Positions 34,886-43,670 of a DNA stretch of 64,000 bases are shown here, piece after piece. The notes beneath the pieces were generated by a model that was given only the letters and a program-made list of their open reading frames with translations, was not told where the DNA came from and made no database searches. Origin of the DNA: Galbibacter orientalis DSM 19592 (GTDB lineage: Bacteria; Bacteroidota; Bacteroidia; Flavobacteriales; Flavobacteriaceae); assembly GCF_000260115.1 (NCBI RefSeq), contig NZ_JH651379.1:1054001-1118000 (forward strand). Reading direction: 5' to 3'. Positions within the stretch are counted from its first letter, which is position 1. Each line of letters begins with the position of its first letter. A program made the position numbers and the translations under genes.

Positions 34886-36634
34886 TTAAAGATTTAACTT
34901 TATATGAAGTTCTTTTAATTGCTCTTCGTCAATTTTGGCAGGAGCATCAATCATAACATCTCGACCAGAATTGTTTTTTGGAAATGCAATAAAGTCTCGA
35001 ATGGTTTCTTGACCTCCAAGAATAGCCACCAATCTGTCAAATCCAAAAGCGAGTCCTCCGTGTGGTGGCGCCCCATATTGGAAAGCGTCCATTAAGAAAC
35101 CAAATTGAGCTTTTGCTTCTTCTTCGGTAAATCCTAAATGTTTAAACATTAATGCTTGTAAGTCTTTATCGTGAATTCTAATAGAGCCCCCTCCAATTTC
35201 ATTTCCGTTAAGTACTAGATCGTAGGCATTGGCTCTTACATTTCCTGGTTCGGTATCTAGCAATTTAACATCTTCTGGTTTAGGCGATGTAAATGGGTGA
35301 TGCATGGCGTGGTAGCACGCTGTTTCTTCATCCCATTCTAATAGCGGGAAATCTAACACCCAAAGTGGAGCAAATTCGTCTGCTTTTCGTAATCCTAAAC
35401 GTTCTGCCATTTCCATACGTAAAGCACTAAGTTGTGCTCTAGTTTTATTAGCAACGCCAGAGAGTACGCAAATTAAATCGCCTGCTTTAGCGTTTGTGGC
35501 TTCTGCCCATTTTTTAAGGTCGTCTTCGTTGTAAAATTTATCTACGGAAGATTTAAAGCTTCCATCTTCATTACATTTTACATATACCATTCCTAAAGCG
35601 CCAACTTGTGGACGTTTTACCCAATCAATAAGTTTATCAATTTCTTTTCTAGTATAGGAAGCAGCTCCTGGAACGGCAATACCAACAACTAATTCAGCAT
35701 CATTAAAAACTTTAAAATCTTTATGTTGCGCTACTTCGTTAAGTTCTCCAAACTCCATTCCGAAGCGAATGTCTGGTTTGTCATTACCATATTTTCGCAT
35801 AGCTTCATCATAAGTTATACGAGGGAAATTGGTAATATCTATTCCTTTTATTTCTTTTAAGAGATGACGTGTTAGTCCTTCAAATACATTTAAAATGTCT
35901 TCTTGTTCTACAAAAGCCATTTCGCAGTCTATTTGTGTAAACTCTGGCTGTCTGTCTGCACGAAGATCTTCGTCTCTAAAACATTTTACAATTTGGAAAT
36001 ATTTATCCATTCCCCCAACCATAAGCAGTTGCTTAAAGGTTTGTGGAGATTGTGGAAGTGCGTAAAACTGACCTTCATTCATTCTAGAAGGGACCACAAA
36101 ATCTCGTGCTCCTTCTGGAGTAGATTTAATTAAGTAAGGAGTTTCTACTTCTATAAACCCTTCATTAGAAAGGTAATTTCTTACTTCAATCCCTACTTTA
36201 TGTCTAAAAATAAGACTGTTTTTAACTGGATTACGACGAATATCTAAGTAACGATATTTCATACGAAGGTCGTCTCCACCATCCGTTTCATTTTCAATAG
36301 TAAATGGAGGTGTTTTGGATTCGTTTAAAACAGTGATGTTTTTTACTAAAACCTCAATAGTTCCTGTAGGAATATTAGCATTTTTAGATTCTCTTTCAAT
36401 AACAGTTCCGTCAACTTGAATTACAAATTCTCTTCCTAAACGCTGTGCTGTTTCCAATACTCCATTAGGGGTACGTTCCTCATCAAAAATTAGCTGAGTG
36501 ATTCCATAGCGGTCTCTTACATCTACCCAAACCATAAAACCTTTATCTCTTACTTTTTGTACCCATCCAGAGAGGGTTACTTCTTTATTGATGTGCTCTT
36601 TGCGTAACTCGCCACAAGTATGACTTCTATACAT
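34886..36634 (-). CDS. aspS: Aspartyl-tRNA synthetase, bacterial type
   Basis: A 582-residue class II synthetase. The N-terminal OB-fold anticodon domain (1-105) begins [15 protein letters not shown]. Class II motif 2 is [19 protein letters not shown] and motif 3 is [16 protein letters not shown]. The bacterial GAD insertion lies about 280-420. The bacterial form alone is compatible with either discriminating or non-discriminating enzyme; gatCAB was not seen here. A -7 element TACCTTTG lies at 36659-36666. Confidence 0.96.
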   Translation of the reverse strand: MYRSHTCGELRKEHINKEVTLSGWVQKVRDKGFMVWVDVRDRYGITQLIFDEERTPNGVLETAQRLGREFVIQVDGTVIERESKNANIPTGTIEVLVKNITVLNESKTPPFTIENETDGGDDLRMKYRYLDIRRNPVKNSLIFRHKVGIEVRNYLSNEGFIEVETPYLIKSTPEGARDFVVPSRMNEGQFYALPQSPQTFKQLLMVGGMDKYFQIVKCFRDEDLRADRQPEFTQIDCEMAFVEQEDILNVFEGLTRHLLKEIKGIDITNFPRITYDEAMRKYGNDKPDIRFGMEFGELNEVAQHKDFKVFNDAELVVGIAVPGAASYTRKEIDKLIDWVKRPQVGALGMVYVKCNEDGSFKSSVDKFYNEDDLKKWAEATNAKAGDLICVLSGVANKTRAQLSALRMEMAERLGLRKADEFAPLWVLDFPLLEWDEETACYHAMHHPFTSPKPEDVKLLDTEPGNVRANAYDLVLNGNEIGGGSIRIHDKDLQALMFKHLGFTEEEAKAQFGFLMDAFQYGAPPHGGLAFGFDRLVAILGGQETIRDFIAFPKNNSGRDVMIDAPAKIDEEQLKELHIKLNL

Positions 36635-36658
36635 GAATTCTTAACATTTAATAAGATG

Positions 36659-36666
36659 CAAAGGTA
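36659..36666 (-). promoter_or_regulatory. -7 promoter element for aspS
   Basis: TACCTTTG on the minus strand matches TAnnTTTG, 24 nt before the ATG at 36634. Confidence 0.55.
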
Positions 36667-36741
36667 ATAAGTTCTTAGGTAAAAGAAACTTTTTCAGTTG
36701 TAAATTACAGCACTGCCTATAAAGTGTTTTTTTTTTGATTT

Positions 36742-36866
36742 AAATCCCTCATTGAGAGTTTTATTTCCTAGAGCCTGTCTTGAGTTTACCAAAGGACTCT
36801 ACGTCTAAATGGATTAAATTATTTTCTTTTGAATACCTCGTAGGCTTGCCTCGAGGTAGTTGATTT
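36742..36866. repeat. Interspersed repeat family A, copy 1
   Basis: About 125 bp running from AAATCCCTCATTGAG to GAGGTAGTTGATTTG, with internal TGAGTTTACC, ACGTCTAAAT and a terminal hairpin TACCTCG...CGAGGTA (36834-36858). Closely related to copies at 42101, 42288 and 54060. Non-coding. Confidence 0.75.
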
Positions 36867-37050
36867 GACCTGTTTGAGTATTGATTTAAGTCGAAAAATG
36901 ATCTTTTTTTACCCTCATTGAAGTCTCCAATGTTAAGTTTTAGTCGAAAATGAAAAATTAATATTGGATAAATAATTGATTATCAGTAACATATGAGTTT
37001 AATGTTAACTTAATGTTATGTAAATGTGTTTTTTGTGTAAATTATTTCGT

Positions 37051-37058
37051 TACCTTTG
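37051..37058 (+). promoter_or_regulatory. -7 promoter element for the YwqK-like gene
   Basis: TACCTTTG matches TAnnTTTG, 49 nt before the ATG at 37108. Confidence 0.5.
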
Positions 37059-37107
37059 TTATGATAATGTAAAGTACTAATAATTTAATAACGAAAAATA
37101 TAGAATC

Positions 37108-37464
37108 ATGAAAAAATCAATTTTAATTTTTGCGATGCTTTTTTCGTTAGTTATGGTAGCTCAAAATGTTGAGAATAAACCAAAACTGGAGAAAGAAGGA
37201 GAAATGGTAAAGGCTACCTATTTCCATGACAATGGAAGTATTGCTCAAACTGGCTTTTATTTAGATGGTAAACTGCACGGCGAATGGAAATCTTATAATG
37301 AAGAAGGGAAGAAAATTGCAATGGCAGAATACAATAATGGAAAGAAAACAGGGAAATGGTTTTTCTGGAATGAAGATTCATTAAAAGAAGTAAACTACGA
37401 AGATAATAGAATTGCAAAAGTAACTACTTGGAACAACTCTAATTCTGTAGTAACTGTAGATTAA
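37108..37464 (+). CDS. Secreted MORN/YwqK-like repeat protein
   Basis: A 118-residue protein with signal peptide MKKSILIFAMLFSLVMVAQ, followed by three MORN-like repeats (KATYFHDNGSIAQTGFYLDGKLHGEWKSYN, EGKKIAMAEYNNGKKTGKWFFWN, and DSLKEVNYEDNRI). It is exported, so the database name 'YwqK toxin-antitoxin antitoxin' is misleading. Function unknown; extracytoplasmic. Single-gene unit with a -7 element and a terminator. Confidence 0.82.
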   Translation: MKKSILIFAMLFSLVMVAQNVENKPKLEKEGEMVKATYFHDNGSIAQTGFYLDGKLHGEWKSYNEEGKKIAMAEYNNGKKTGKWFFWNEDSLKEVNYEDNRIAKVTTWNNSNSVVTVD

Positions 37465-37488
37465 TTGTAACAAAAATAGAATATTTTA

Positions 37489-37514
37489 AAACCACGTTTT
37501 TACGTGGTTTTTTT
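37489..37514 (+). terminator. Rho-independent terminator after the YwqK-like gene
   Basis: AAACCACGT (37489-37497) and ACGTGGTTT (37502-37510) form a 9-bp stem followed by T's. Confidence 0.85.
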
Positions 37515-37587
37515 GTTTTTAGTCCTATTTTATAAGCTCTTTATGGGGAGTGTTGAATTTCAAGTTTTTAAAACCTATTGGATTTCG

Positions 37588-37595
37588 TACTTTTG
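37588..37595 (+). promoter_or_regulatory. -7 promoter element for the yicC-gmk unit
   Basis: TACTTTTG matches TAnnTTTG, 20 nt before the yicC ATG at 37616. Confidence 0.5.
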
Positions 37596-37615
37596 CCTAT
37601 CGATAAAAGAAAAAC

Positions 37616-38488
37616 ATGATACAATCAATGACCGGTTTTGGGAAGAATATTATTCAGCTTCCTTCAAAAAAAATCACCGTAGAATTAAAATCATTAAACA
37701 GTAAAAATCTAGATCTCAATGCCAGAATTCCTTCATCTTATAGAGAAAAGGAAATTGAGCTGAGAAATATTATAGCAAATAGCTTAGAAAGAGGAAAAAT
37801 AGATTTTAGTCTGTTTGTGGAGATTACCGGAGAGGTTTCTAACACCAAAGTAAATACTGCAATTGTACAAGGGTATATGGAACAATTGAGAGCGGTTAAT
37901 GTATCTAATTCTGGTCAAAATGATGATATTGAACTTTTAAAAATGGCGGTAAGAATGCCAGACGCTTTAAAAGTAGAACGAGACGAAATAGATGAAACGG
38001 AATATGTAGAAATTAAGGCAGCACTACAAGAGGCATTAAAAGAAATTAATAGTTTCCGTTCTCATGAAGGGGCAGTATTGGAAAAGGATTTTGTTGCTCG
38101 AATAGAGAATTTATTGGACTTACTTAAACAAGTGGAGGCTATAGATCCAGAACGAATGGATAATGTTAGAGAGCGACTAAACAAAGCGGTTGCAGATATT
38201 AAAGAAAATGTAGACGAAAATCGTTTTGAGCAAGAGTTGATTTTTTATCTAGAGAAATTTGATATTACAGAAGAAAAAGTACGTTTGGCAAACCATTTGG
38301 ATTACTTTTTACAAACGCTTTCTTCGGATGATTCTAATGGAAAAAAACTAGGATTTATTAGTCAGGAAATCGGAAGAGAGATTAATACCATTGGTTCTAA
38401 AGCTAATTTTGCACCAATGCAGCAAATTGTAGTTCAGATGAAAGATGAGCTAGAAAAAATAAAAGAACAAATGTTAAACGTATTATAG
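37616..38488 (+). CDS. YicC/YloC family endoribonuclease
   Basis: A 290-residue protein beginning MIQSMTGFGKN, the invariant N-terminus of the YicC/YloC family, and ending with the conserved DUF1732 block GKKLGFISQEIGREINTIGSKAN. YicC of E. coli has been described as an endoribonuclease acting on small RNAs. gmk follows after 33 bp, the gene order seen in many bacteria. Confidence 0.92.
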   Translation: MIQSMTGFGKNIIQLPSKKITVELKSLNSKNLDLNARIPSSYREKEIELRNIIANSLERGKIDFSLFVEITGEVSNTKVNTAIVQGYMEQLRAVNVSNSGQNDDIELLKMAVRMPDALKVERDEIDETEYVEIKAALQEALKEINSFRSHEGAVLEKDFVARIENLLDLLKQVEAIDPERMDNVRERLNKAVADIKENVDENRFEQELIFYLEKFDITEEKVRLANHLDYFLQTLSSDDSNGKKLGFISQEIGREINTIGSKANFAPMQQIVVQMKDELEKIKEQMLNVL

Positions 38489-38521
38489 TTTAACAAGTAA
38501 AATACTTCAGAAGAACATTCT

Positions 38522-39121
38522 ATGCAGCATACCAATAACGGAACAGGGGGAAAGTTAATTATATTTTCAGCGCCATCTGGGAGTGGAAAAACTACTATTG
38601 TAAGACATTTACTTAATTACCCAGAATTGAATTTAGAGTTTTCAATTTCGGCAACTTCAAGAGAAGCAAGAGGAGAAGAGGTGGATGGAGAAAACTATTA
38701 CTTTCTTTCTTTATCAGATTTTAAAAAACATATAAAAAACGATGACTTTTTAGAGTGGGAAGAAGTTTATAGAGATAATTTCTACGGAACTTTAAAATCT
38801 GAAGTAGAAAGAATTTGGGCACTCGGAAAAAACGTTATTTTCGATATAGATGTTGCTGGGGGACTTCGTATAAAAAAGAAATTTCCAGAGCAAACTTTAG
38901 CAGTTTTTGTAAAGCCTCCAAGTGTTGATGAGCTTAAAATTCGACTTAAAAAGCGTAAAACAGAAAGCGACGATAAAATTAATATGCGCATTGCAAAAGC
39001 TTCTGTAGAATTGGCTACTGCACCACAATTTGATACTATTATTAAAAACTACGATTTAGAAACTGCAAAAAATGATGCCTATAATTTAGTGGCTAATTTT
39101 ATTGGGTTAAAAAACGAATAG
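38522..39121 (+). CDS. gmk: Guanylate kinase
   Basis: A 199-residue P-loop kinase phosphorylating GMP to GDP. The Walker A motif is SAPSGSGKTT (16-25), followed by the GMP-binding segment FSISATSREARGEEVDGENYYFLS and the lid RLKKRKTESDDKINMR. It is the second gene of the yicC-gmk unit. Confidence 0.95.
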   Translation: MQHTNNGTGGKLIIFSAPSGSGKTTIVRHLLNYPELNLEFSISATSREARGEEVDGENYYFLSLSDFKKHIKNDDFLEWEEVYRDNFYGTLKSEVERIWALGKNVIFDIDVAGGLRIKKKFPEQTLAVFVKPPSVDELKIRLKKRKTESDDKINMRIAKASVELATAPQFDTIIKNYDLETAKNDAYNLVANFIGLKNE

Positions 39122-39270
39122 TATCAACTTTTATAAAGTGCGTTTGTTGTGATTAAAATAGGCGTTTTTACAAGTCTCTATAATAGATATGAGTAAAGCG
39201 AAGGTTTTTAAAGTCAATTATTGCTGGTTTAAAATTCTTAAAATCATATATTTAACTTAAAGTTATTCAC

Positions 39271-39858
39271 ATGAAAAAAAAAATTGGGTTGTACTTTGGT
39301 ACTTTTAATCCTATTCATGTTGGGCATTTAGCAATAGCTAACCATATGGTTGAGTTTAGCGATTTGGATGAGGTATGGCTTGTGGTTACACCACACAATC
39401 CTTTAAAAAAGAAAAGCACATTGCTAGACAATCACCATAGGTTGGAATTGGTCTATCGTGCAACCGAAGGTTACGATAAATTAAAACCCAGCGATATTGA
39501 ATTTGGACTTCCGCAGCCTAATTATACAGTAAATACTTTGGTGTATCTAAAGGAAAAATATCCAGATAATTATTTTGCTTTAATAATGGGGGAGGATAAT
39601 TTATTGAACTTCCATAAGTGGAAAAATCATGATATTATTTTAGCTGAAAACGATATTTATGTGTATCCAAGAGTTAAGAAAAATGAAAATACTCAAAACT
39701 CATTTGAAGCACATCCAAATGTAAAAAAGGTAGAGGCTCCTATTATGGAAATATCTTCTACTTTTATTAGAAAAGCTATTGCAGCACAGAAAAATATCAA
39801 GCCTTTACTTAATAATAAAGTATGGGAGTATATTGATTTAATGAATTTTTATAAATAA
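39271..39858 (+). CDS. nadD: Nicotinate-nucleotide adenylyltransferase
   Basis: A 195-residue NAD-biosynthesis enzyme adenylating nicotinate mononucleotide. The nucleotidyltransferase motifs are GTFNPIHVGH (10-19) and the C-terminal ISSTFIRKAI. It lies 149 bp behind gmk, probably with its own weak promoter (TATATTTA near 39245). Confidence 0.94.
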   Translation: MKKKIGLYFGTFNPIHVGHLAIANHMVEFSDLDEVWLVVTPHNPLKKKSTLLDNHHRLELVYRATEGYDKLKPSDIEFGLPQPNYTVNTLVYLKEKYPDNYFALIMGEDNLLNFHKWKNHDIILAENDIYVYPRVKKNENTQNSFEAHPNVKKVEAPIMEISSTFIRKAIAAQKNIKPLLNNKVWEYIDLMNFYK

Positions 39859-39920
39859 GGAAATGAGACAGTTTTTTTATGAACGTTTCTAAACTAAATT
39901 ATAATAAGTTAAAAAATATG

Positions 39921-40165
39921 AGGCTGTCTAAAAAAGTATCTAAACTCTAAATGTTATCCTGAGCTTGTCGAAGGATTTTATTGAGTGTTGGTTGCGAAAC
40001 TTCGACAAGCTCAGTTCGACAAGCTCAGTTCGACAAGCTCAGTTCGACAAGCTCAGTTCGACAAGCTCAGTTCGACAAGCTCAGTTCGACAAGCTCAGTT
40101 CGACAAGCTCAGTTCGACAAGCTCCTTTAAGTTTGATAACTATGAATTACTTTTTTAGACAGCCT
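39921..40165. mobile_element. 245-bp MITE-like element with 18-bp terminal inverted repeats
   Basis: Ends are AGGCTGTCTAAAAAAGTA (39921-39938) and its exact reverse complement (40148-40165). Inside are one inverted copy of a 14-bp unit (39959-39972) and a tandem array of the same unit in the other orientation (40001-40124). No transposase ORF. Degenerate relatives lie at 20611-20686 and 62954-63100. Mobility is inferred from the structure and copies only. Confidence 0.65.
40001..40124. repeat. Tandem array of the 14-bp unit TTCGACAAGCTCAG
   Basis: Eight perfect consecutive copies (40001-40112) and a ninth truncated after 12 bases. The inverted copy CTGAGCTTGTCGAA at 39959-39972 allows a long hairpin. 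The unit is seen singly in the related elements. Confidence 0.95.
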
Positions 40166-40187
40166 GATAATTATGTGTTCATTAAGG

Positions 40188-40685
40188 TTATTCTTTTGTA
40201 GGAGGAATACGTAACACTTGACCAGGGTAAATTTTATCTGGGTCAGTTAGCATTGGCTTATTAGCCTCAAATATTTCAGGGTACTTCATGGCATTTCCAT
40301 AAAATTTCTTAGCTATTTTACTTAAGGAATCTCCACTTACAACAGTATGGAATCTAGCTACTGGCTCCGTATGTTCAACTTCCATAAGGTCATCTACAAC
40401 AGCTATTCCAGCACTATTTCCCACTACTAAAACCACTTTTTCTTTTGTACTTTGGTTGTAAGCTTTCCCTCGTATTGTTGCAGTGTCTTCAGAAATAGTA
40501 ATGTCTAAATTCTCAACTTTTAATCCTAAATCGTTTATTGTTTCGCTCAAGCTGGCTGCAGCTTTTAAATTTGCTTCTTTTATAGCAGCTTGCTTATCTG
40601 CTGCTTGCTCTGCAGCTTCTTCAGCGGAAGTTTTTCCTCCAAAAATTTTTGCACCAGCATCTTTAATAAATGAAAATAGCCCCAT
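40188..40685 (-). CDS. BON plus LysM domain protein, Kbp (YgaU)-like
   Basis: A 165-residue protein without a signal peptide. After an alanine-rich helical N-terminus, a BON-like domain lies about 55-105 (LDITISEDTATIRGKAYNQSTKEKVVLVVGN) and a LysM domain about 112-162 (HTVVSGDSLSKIAKKFYGN...IYPGQVLRIP). The architecture matches E. coli Kbp, a cytoplasmic potassium-binding protein. The role here is by analogy. Its stop codon lies 22 bp past the repeat element. Confidence 0.85.
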   Translation of the reverse strand: MGLFSFIKDAGAKIFGGKTSAEEAAEQAADKQAAIKEANLKAAASLSETINDLGLKVENLDITISEDTATIRGKAYNQSTKEKVVLVVGNSAGIAVVDDLMEVEHTEPVARFHTVVSGDSLSKIAKKFYGNAMKYPEIFEANKPMLTDPDKIYPGQVLRIPPTKE

Positions 40686-40815
40686 AGTTTTTACTTTTTA
40701 ATTTGAAAGTTAATGACTATCAATCTACGAAAATTATCATATTAATACAAATAAATTGAAAAAATATACTATCAATTTATCGTTAAATAAAATGGACATT
40801 TTAGAGATATAAATG

Positions 40816-40853
40816 AAGAAGTCGTTTTTAGAATTTTCTAAAAACGACTTCTT
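40816..40853. promoter_or_regulatory. Perfect 18-bp inverted repeat with 2-nt loop in a divergent region
   Basis: AAGAAGTCGTTTTTAGAA (40816-40833), TT, then its exact reverse complement (40836-40853). Neither side has a T-run, and both neighbouring genes start here rather than end. It may be a cruciform, a protein site, or part of a structured leader for the LysM gene. Confidence 0.45.
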
Positions 40854-41068
40854 GTAAATAACCAACCAAAAAAAATCAACTAACCTAACTTAATTCTCTT
40901 TATTACGTATTTATAACGTGGAGTTTTCAATAAACATTGTATGAATTTTCACAATCTATTGTTAAACCTTTTTTTAGCATTCTAAAGTTTGTTTCGTAAT
41001 TTTGTGAATTGTAATGAAATGATAAAATACTGATAATCAACAGTTAATATCTTATTTTAAAATTTAAT

Positions 41069-41076
41069 TACTTTTG
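41069..41076 (+). promoter_or_regulatory. -7 promoter element for gpsA
   Basis: TACTTTTG matches TAnnTTTG, eight bases before the ATG at 41085. Confidence 0.5.
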
Positions 41077-41084
41077 ACTTATAA

Positions 41085-42101
41085 ATGAAGAATAAATTAA
41101 TGGAGAATACTATAAAAGTTGCTGTTTTAGGTGGGGGTAGCTGGGCTACAGCGCTAGTTAAAATGTTGTGCGAAAATTTGGATGAAGTAGGTTGGTATAT
41201 GCGTAATAAAAATGCTATTCAACATATTAAGGAGCAGCAACACAATCCTAATTATTTAAGTTCTGTTGAGTTTAATACGGATAAATTAAAACTGAGTAAT
41301 GATATTAATGAAATGGCATCTTATGCGGATTATTTAATTTTTGCTATTCCTTCTGCTTTCTTGCATGAAGAATTAGGGAAATTATCAACATCTTTAGATA
41401 ATAAGGTGGTTTTTTCTGCAATTAAAGGAATAGTTCCAGAGAGCGGACTTATTGTGGGGGAGTATTTTCATAACCTTTATAATGTTCCTTTTGATAGAAT
41501 TGGAGTTATAACTGGACCTTGCCATGCAGAAGAGGTGGCTCTAGAAAGATTGTCTTATATTACGGTAGCTTCTTCTGATGAGGAAAAAGCGGAGATTCTA
41601 GCAAATAAACTTGCAGGTCCCTATATTAAAACTAAAATTAGTGATGATATTATCGGTACAGAATATGCTGCCGTCCTTAAAAATATCTATGCTATAGCGG
41701 CTGGAATTGCACATGGGTTGGGGTATGGAGATAATTTCCAATCGGTTTTAATGAGTAACGCCATTAGAGAAATGAAACGCTTTATAAAACGAATTCATAA
41801 AATGAAGCGTAATATCAACGATTCTGCTTATTTAGGAGATTTATTGGTTACGGGGTATTCCATTTTTAGTAGAAACCGAATGTTCGGGAATATGATTGGA
41901 AAAGGATATACTGTAAAAAGTGCTATGATGGAAATGAATATGGTTGCTGAAGGATATTATGCTACCAAAAGCGCTCATATAATAACCTCTAAGCAAAAGC
42001 GTAAATCTAAAACTCCAATTATTGATGCTGTACACGCAGTATTATATGAAGGAAAGGATCCTAAAAAAACATTTTTAAAACTTACTGAGAAACTTGATTA
42101 A
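41085..42101 (+). CDS. gpsA: NAD(P)H-dependent glycerol-3-phosphate dehydrogenase
   Basis: A 338-residue cytosolic enzyme reducing dihydroxyacetone phosphate to sn-glycerol 3-phosphate for phospholipids. The Rossmann motif is VLGGGSWATAL (14-24). The catalytic lysine region is EYAAVLKNIYAIAAGIAHGLGYGDN. An alternative start at Met6 (41100) would shorten it to MENTIKVAVLGG. The stop codon abuts a family-A repeat. A catabolic counterpart, glpD, lies at 43763-45418. Confidence 0.94.
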   Translation: MKNKLMENTIKVAVLGGGSWATALVKMLCENLDEVGWYMRNKNAIQHIKEQQHNPNYLSSVEFNTDKLKLSNDINEMASYADYLIFAIPSAFLHEELGKLSTSLDNKVVFSAIKGIVPESGLIVGEYFHNLYNVPFDRIGVITGPCHAEEVALERLSYITVASSDEEKAEILANKLAGPYIKTKISDDIIGTEYAAVLKNIYAIAAGIAHGLGYGDNFQSVLMSNAIREMKRFIKRIHKMKRNINDSAYLGDLLVTGYSIFSRNRMFGNMIGKGYTVKSAMMEMNMVAEGYYATKSAHIITSKQKRKSKTPIIDAVHAVLYEGKDPKKTFLKLTEKLD

Positions 42102-42226
42102 AATCCCTCATTGAAGGTTTTGTTCCCCAGAGCCAATTCTGAGTTTACCGAAGTGTTCTACGTCAAAATGAGTTAAATTATATTCCTTTGAACACCTCGT
42201 AGGCTTGCCTTGAGGTAGATAATTTG
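42101..42226. repeat. Interspersed repeat family A, copy 2
   Basis: Starts at the last base of the gpsA stop codon with AAATCCCTCATTGAAGG and ends at the CTTGAGGTAG hairpin arm. Closely related to copy 1 at 36742. Confidence 0.75.
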
Positions 42227-42289
42227 CTTATTTTATAATAGTTAAGATTTAGTCTTTTTTCTTATAGCGAAGCGGTCTTGTATTTTAAA
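42224..42289. repeat. Repeat unit B, copy 1
   Basis: TGCTTATTTTATAATAGTTA to GCGAAGCGGTCTTGTATTTT. Nearly the same sequence occurs at 43671-43742. It bridges two family-A copies. Confidence 0.7.
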
Positions 42290-42385
42290 TCCCTCATTGA
42301 GGGTTTTATTATAGAGCCTGTCCTGAGTTTACCGAAGTGCTCTACGTCAAAATGAGTTAAATTTGTTCCCTTTGAACACTCCTTA
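42288..42385. repeat. Interspersed repeat family A, copy 3 (truncated)
   Basis: AAATCCCTCATTGAGGG to TTTGAACACTCCTTA. It lacks the final palindromic part seen in copies 1, 2 and 4. Confidence 0.7.
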
Positions 42386-42406
42386 TATAAGATATAAATT
42401 TAAAAT

Positions 42407-42450
42407 AAAACCCCGTATTAAAGTTGGAAAACTCATTTTCGGGGTTTTGT
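42407..42450 (+). terminator. Probable terminator downstream of gpsA
   Basis: AAAACCCCG (42407-42415) and CGGGGTTTT (42440-42448) form a 9-bp stem with a 24-nt loop, followed by GTTTTAT. It lies about 300 bp after gpsA, behind the repeats. Confidence 0.65.
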
Positions 42451-42596
42451 TTTATATAAAAATGATTTATAGCTGATTGTTGTATTTACGGATGTGCCTT
42501 CCGTAATAAATAAAGCGGCAATCGTTGCTTAATAAATGCAGAATATTATATTCAATTTTATAAGTACCTATTAGAAGCTACGTTTTCTTATCAAAT

Positions 42597-43121
42597 TTAA
42601 TATCCTGGTAAAAACATATAATTATGATCTCCTTGCCGCAGCAGAATCCATGCAACCAGTTTATGAGATTCTCTGCTAAACAATAAAGAGCCAATAGGTT
42701 TTTCAGGATTTTTTTTATTGTAATATGCAAAAGTATAGGGGGCATACTCTTCCATTTGCTCTTTTTTAAATGGAGCATATATCTCAAAACTTTTATAAAA
42801 CCGTATGGGTTTGGCATCCAGATTTTCTATCCCTATACTGTCAACCGTTTTTTTGAAATAAATAAAAGAATCACTAATAAATTTAGTTCTTTCTGAGTTC
42901 CTATCGTAATCTACAATATATCTGTTCAGGATAGTATCATTAAAAATCTCATCTAGTTTATGGTCTGTTGTATAATATGCTAAGCTCTTAAGGTTTTGAT
43001 ATATTTCTTTTTCTATTGCAGACCAGTTGTCTGGATTCTCTTGCCCATAAATATTTAGTATCAAAAGGTTGAAAAATAGGAAAGAAACTAAAGTGACAGT
43101 TTTTATGAGTTTTAAATCCAT
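42597..43121 (-). CDS. Secreted protein of unknown function
   Basis: A 174-residue protein with a signal peptide (MDLKLIKTVTLVSFLFFNLLILNIYGQ) and a polar body rich in Tyr, Lys and Asn. No domain recognised. Features include WSAIEKEIYQNLKSLAYYT and the C-terminal SHKLVAWILLRQGDHNYMFLPGY. It lies 35 bp after the 123-residue membrane protein gene on the same strand. AT-rich and probably accessory. Confidence 0.6.
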   Translation of the reverse strand: MDLKLIKTVTLVSFLFFNLLILNIYGQENPDNWSAIEKEIYQNLKSLAYYTTDHKLDEIFNDTILNRYIVDYDRNSERTKFISDSFIYFKKTVDSIGIENLDAKPIRFYKSFEIYAPFKKEQMEEYAPYTFAYYNKKNPEKPIGSLLFSRESHKLVAWILLRQGDHNYMFLPGY

Positions 43122-43156
43122 TATTTTGAAAATATTAGTTAGTATAACAGGAATTT

Positions 43157-43528
43157 TTATAGGTAGCTTTTGTTTGAAGTTAAATAAATTACTAGGTAAG
43201 ATATGACTGCATAAATAGTAAGTACTCCTATTGTTGCTATGTCTTGAAAAGACTTAAATGATACAGAAATAAGGCCTATATAAGTAAGTAGATATCCTAA
43301 TAAAATATAGGTTCTTTTTTTTGAAAAAATGAAAATCATTCCAGTAATTGTTAATATCGATATTAAAAGACCAATACGAAATAAATCTAAATCTTGAATA
43401 CTATCTAATACCATAATAATCCATATAATCCCTGATGTTAGATAGAACTTTTGAACATCTATAGGAACGATTACTAATAATACTATTGAAAGTATTTTTA
43501 ATATAATTAAATGCTGCTTTTTTTTCAT
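43157..43528 (-). CDS. Four-helix membrane protein, unknown function
   Basis: A 123-residue very hydrophobic protein with four predicted helices (about 8-23, 28-41, 50-68 and 72-115 as a hairpin). No family recognised. It is followed at 35 bp by the secreted 174-residue protein gene and may share its transcript. Another ORF in a shifted frame (43401-43607) overlaps it and is rejected. Confidence 0.55.
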   Translation of the reverse strand: MKKKQHLIILKILSIVLLVIVPIDVQKFYLTSGIIWIIMVLDSIQDLDLFRIGLLISILTITGMIFIFSKKRTYILLGYLLTYIGLISVSFKSFQDIATIGVLTIYAVISYLVIYLTSNKSYL

Positions 43529-43670
43529 TGAAAATTATTATTATCCGATAAAAGTTAACGGAATTTATTGAACTCCAATTATATTGAGATTCAAATGAGG
43601 TTTCCAAAATACCCCTTGCTATTAATAAAAATGAATAAAAAGAGGATTTTAGTAATGTTATTTTTTAAAC

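Noticed and set aside
37108-37464. Reading the YwqK-like protein as the antitoxin of a toxin-antitoxin system
   Set aside because: It has a signal peptide and MORN repeats, stands alone, and no toxin gene is adjacent.
40001-40124. Possible CRISPR array
   Set aside because: The units are 14 bp, directly contiguous with no spacers, and no cas gene is present.
39965-40201. 78-residue ORF with a repeating SSTSSVRQAQFDKL peptide
   Set aside because: It is only the translation of the 14-bp tandem array and runs out of the repeat. The array is intergenic and the pattern reflects DNA repetition.
42578-42817. 79-residue ORF overlapping the 174-residue secreted protein gene
   Set aside because: Shifted frame within a longer ORF that has a convincing signal peptide.
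43401-43607. 68-residue ORF overlapping the 123-residue membrane protein gene
   Set aside because: Shifted frame of the same DNA, less coherent composition than the four-helix protein.
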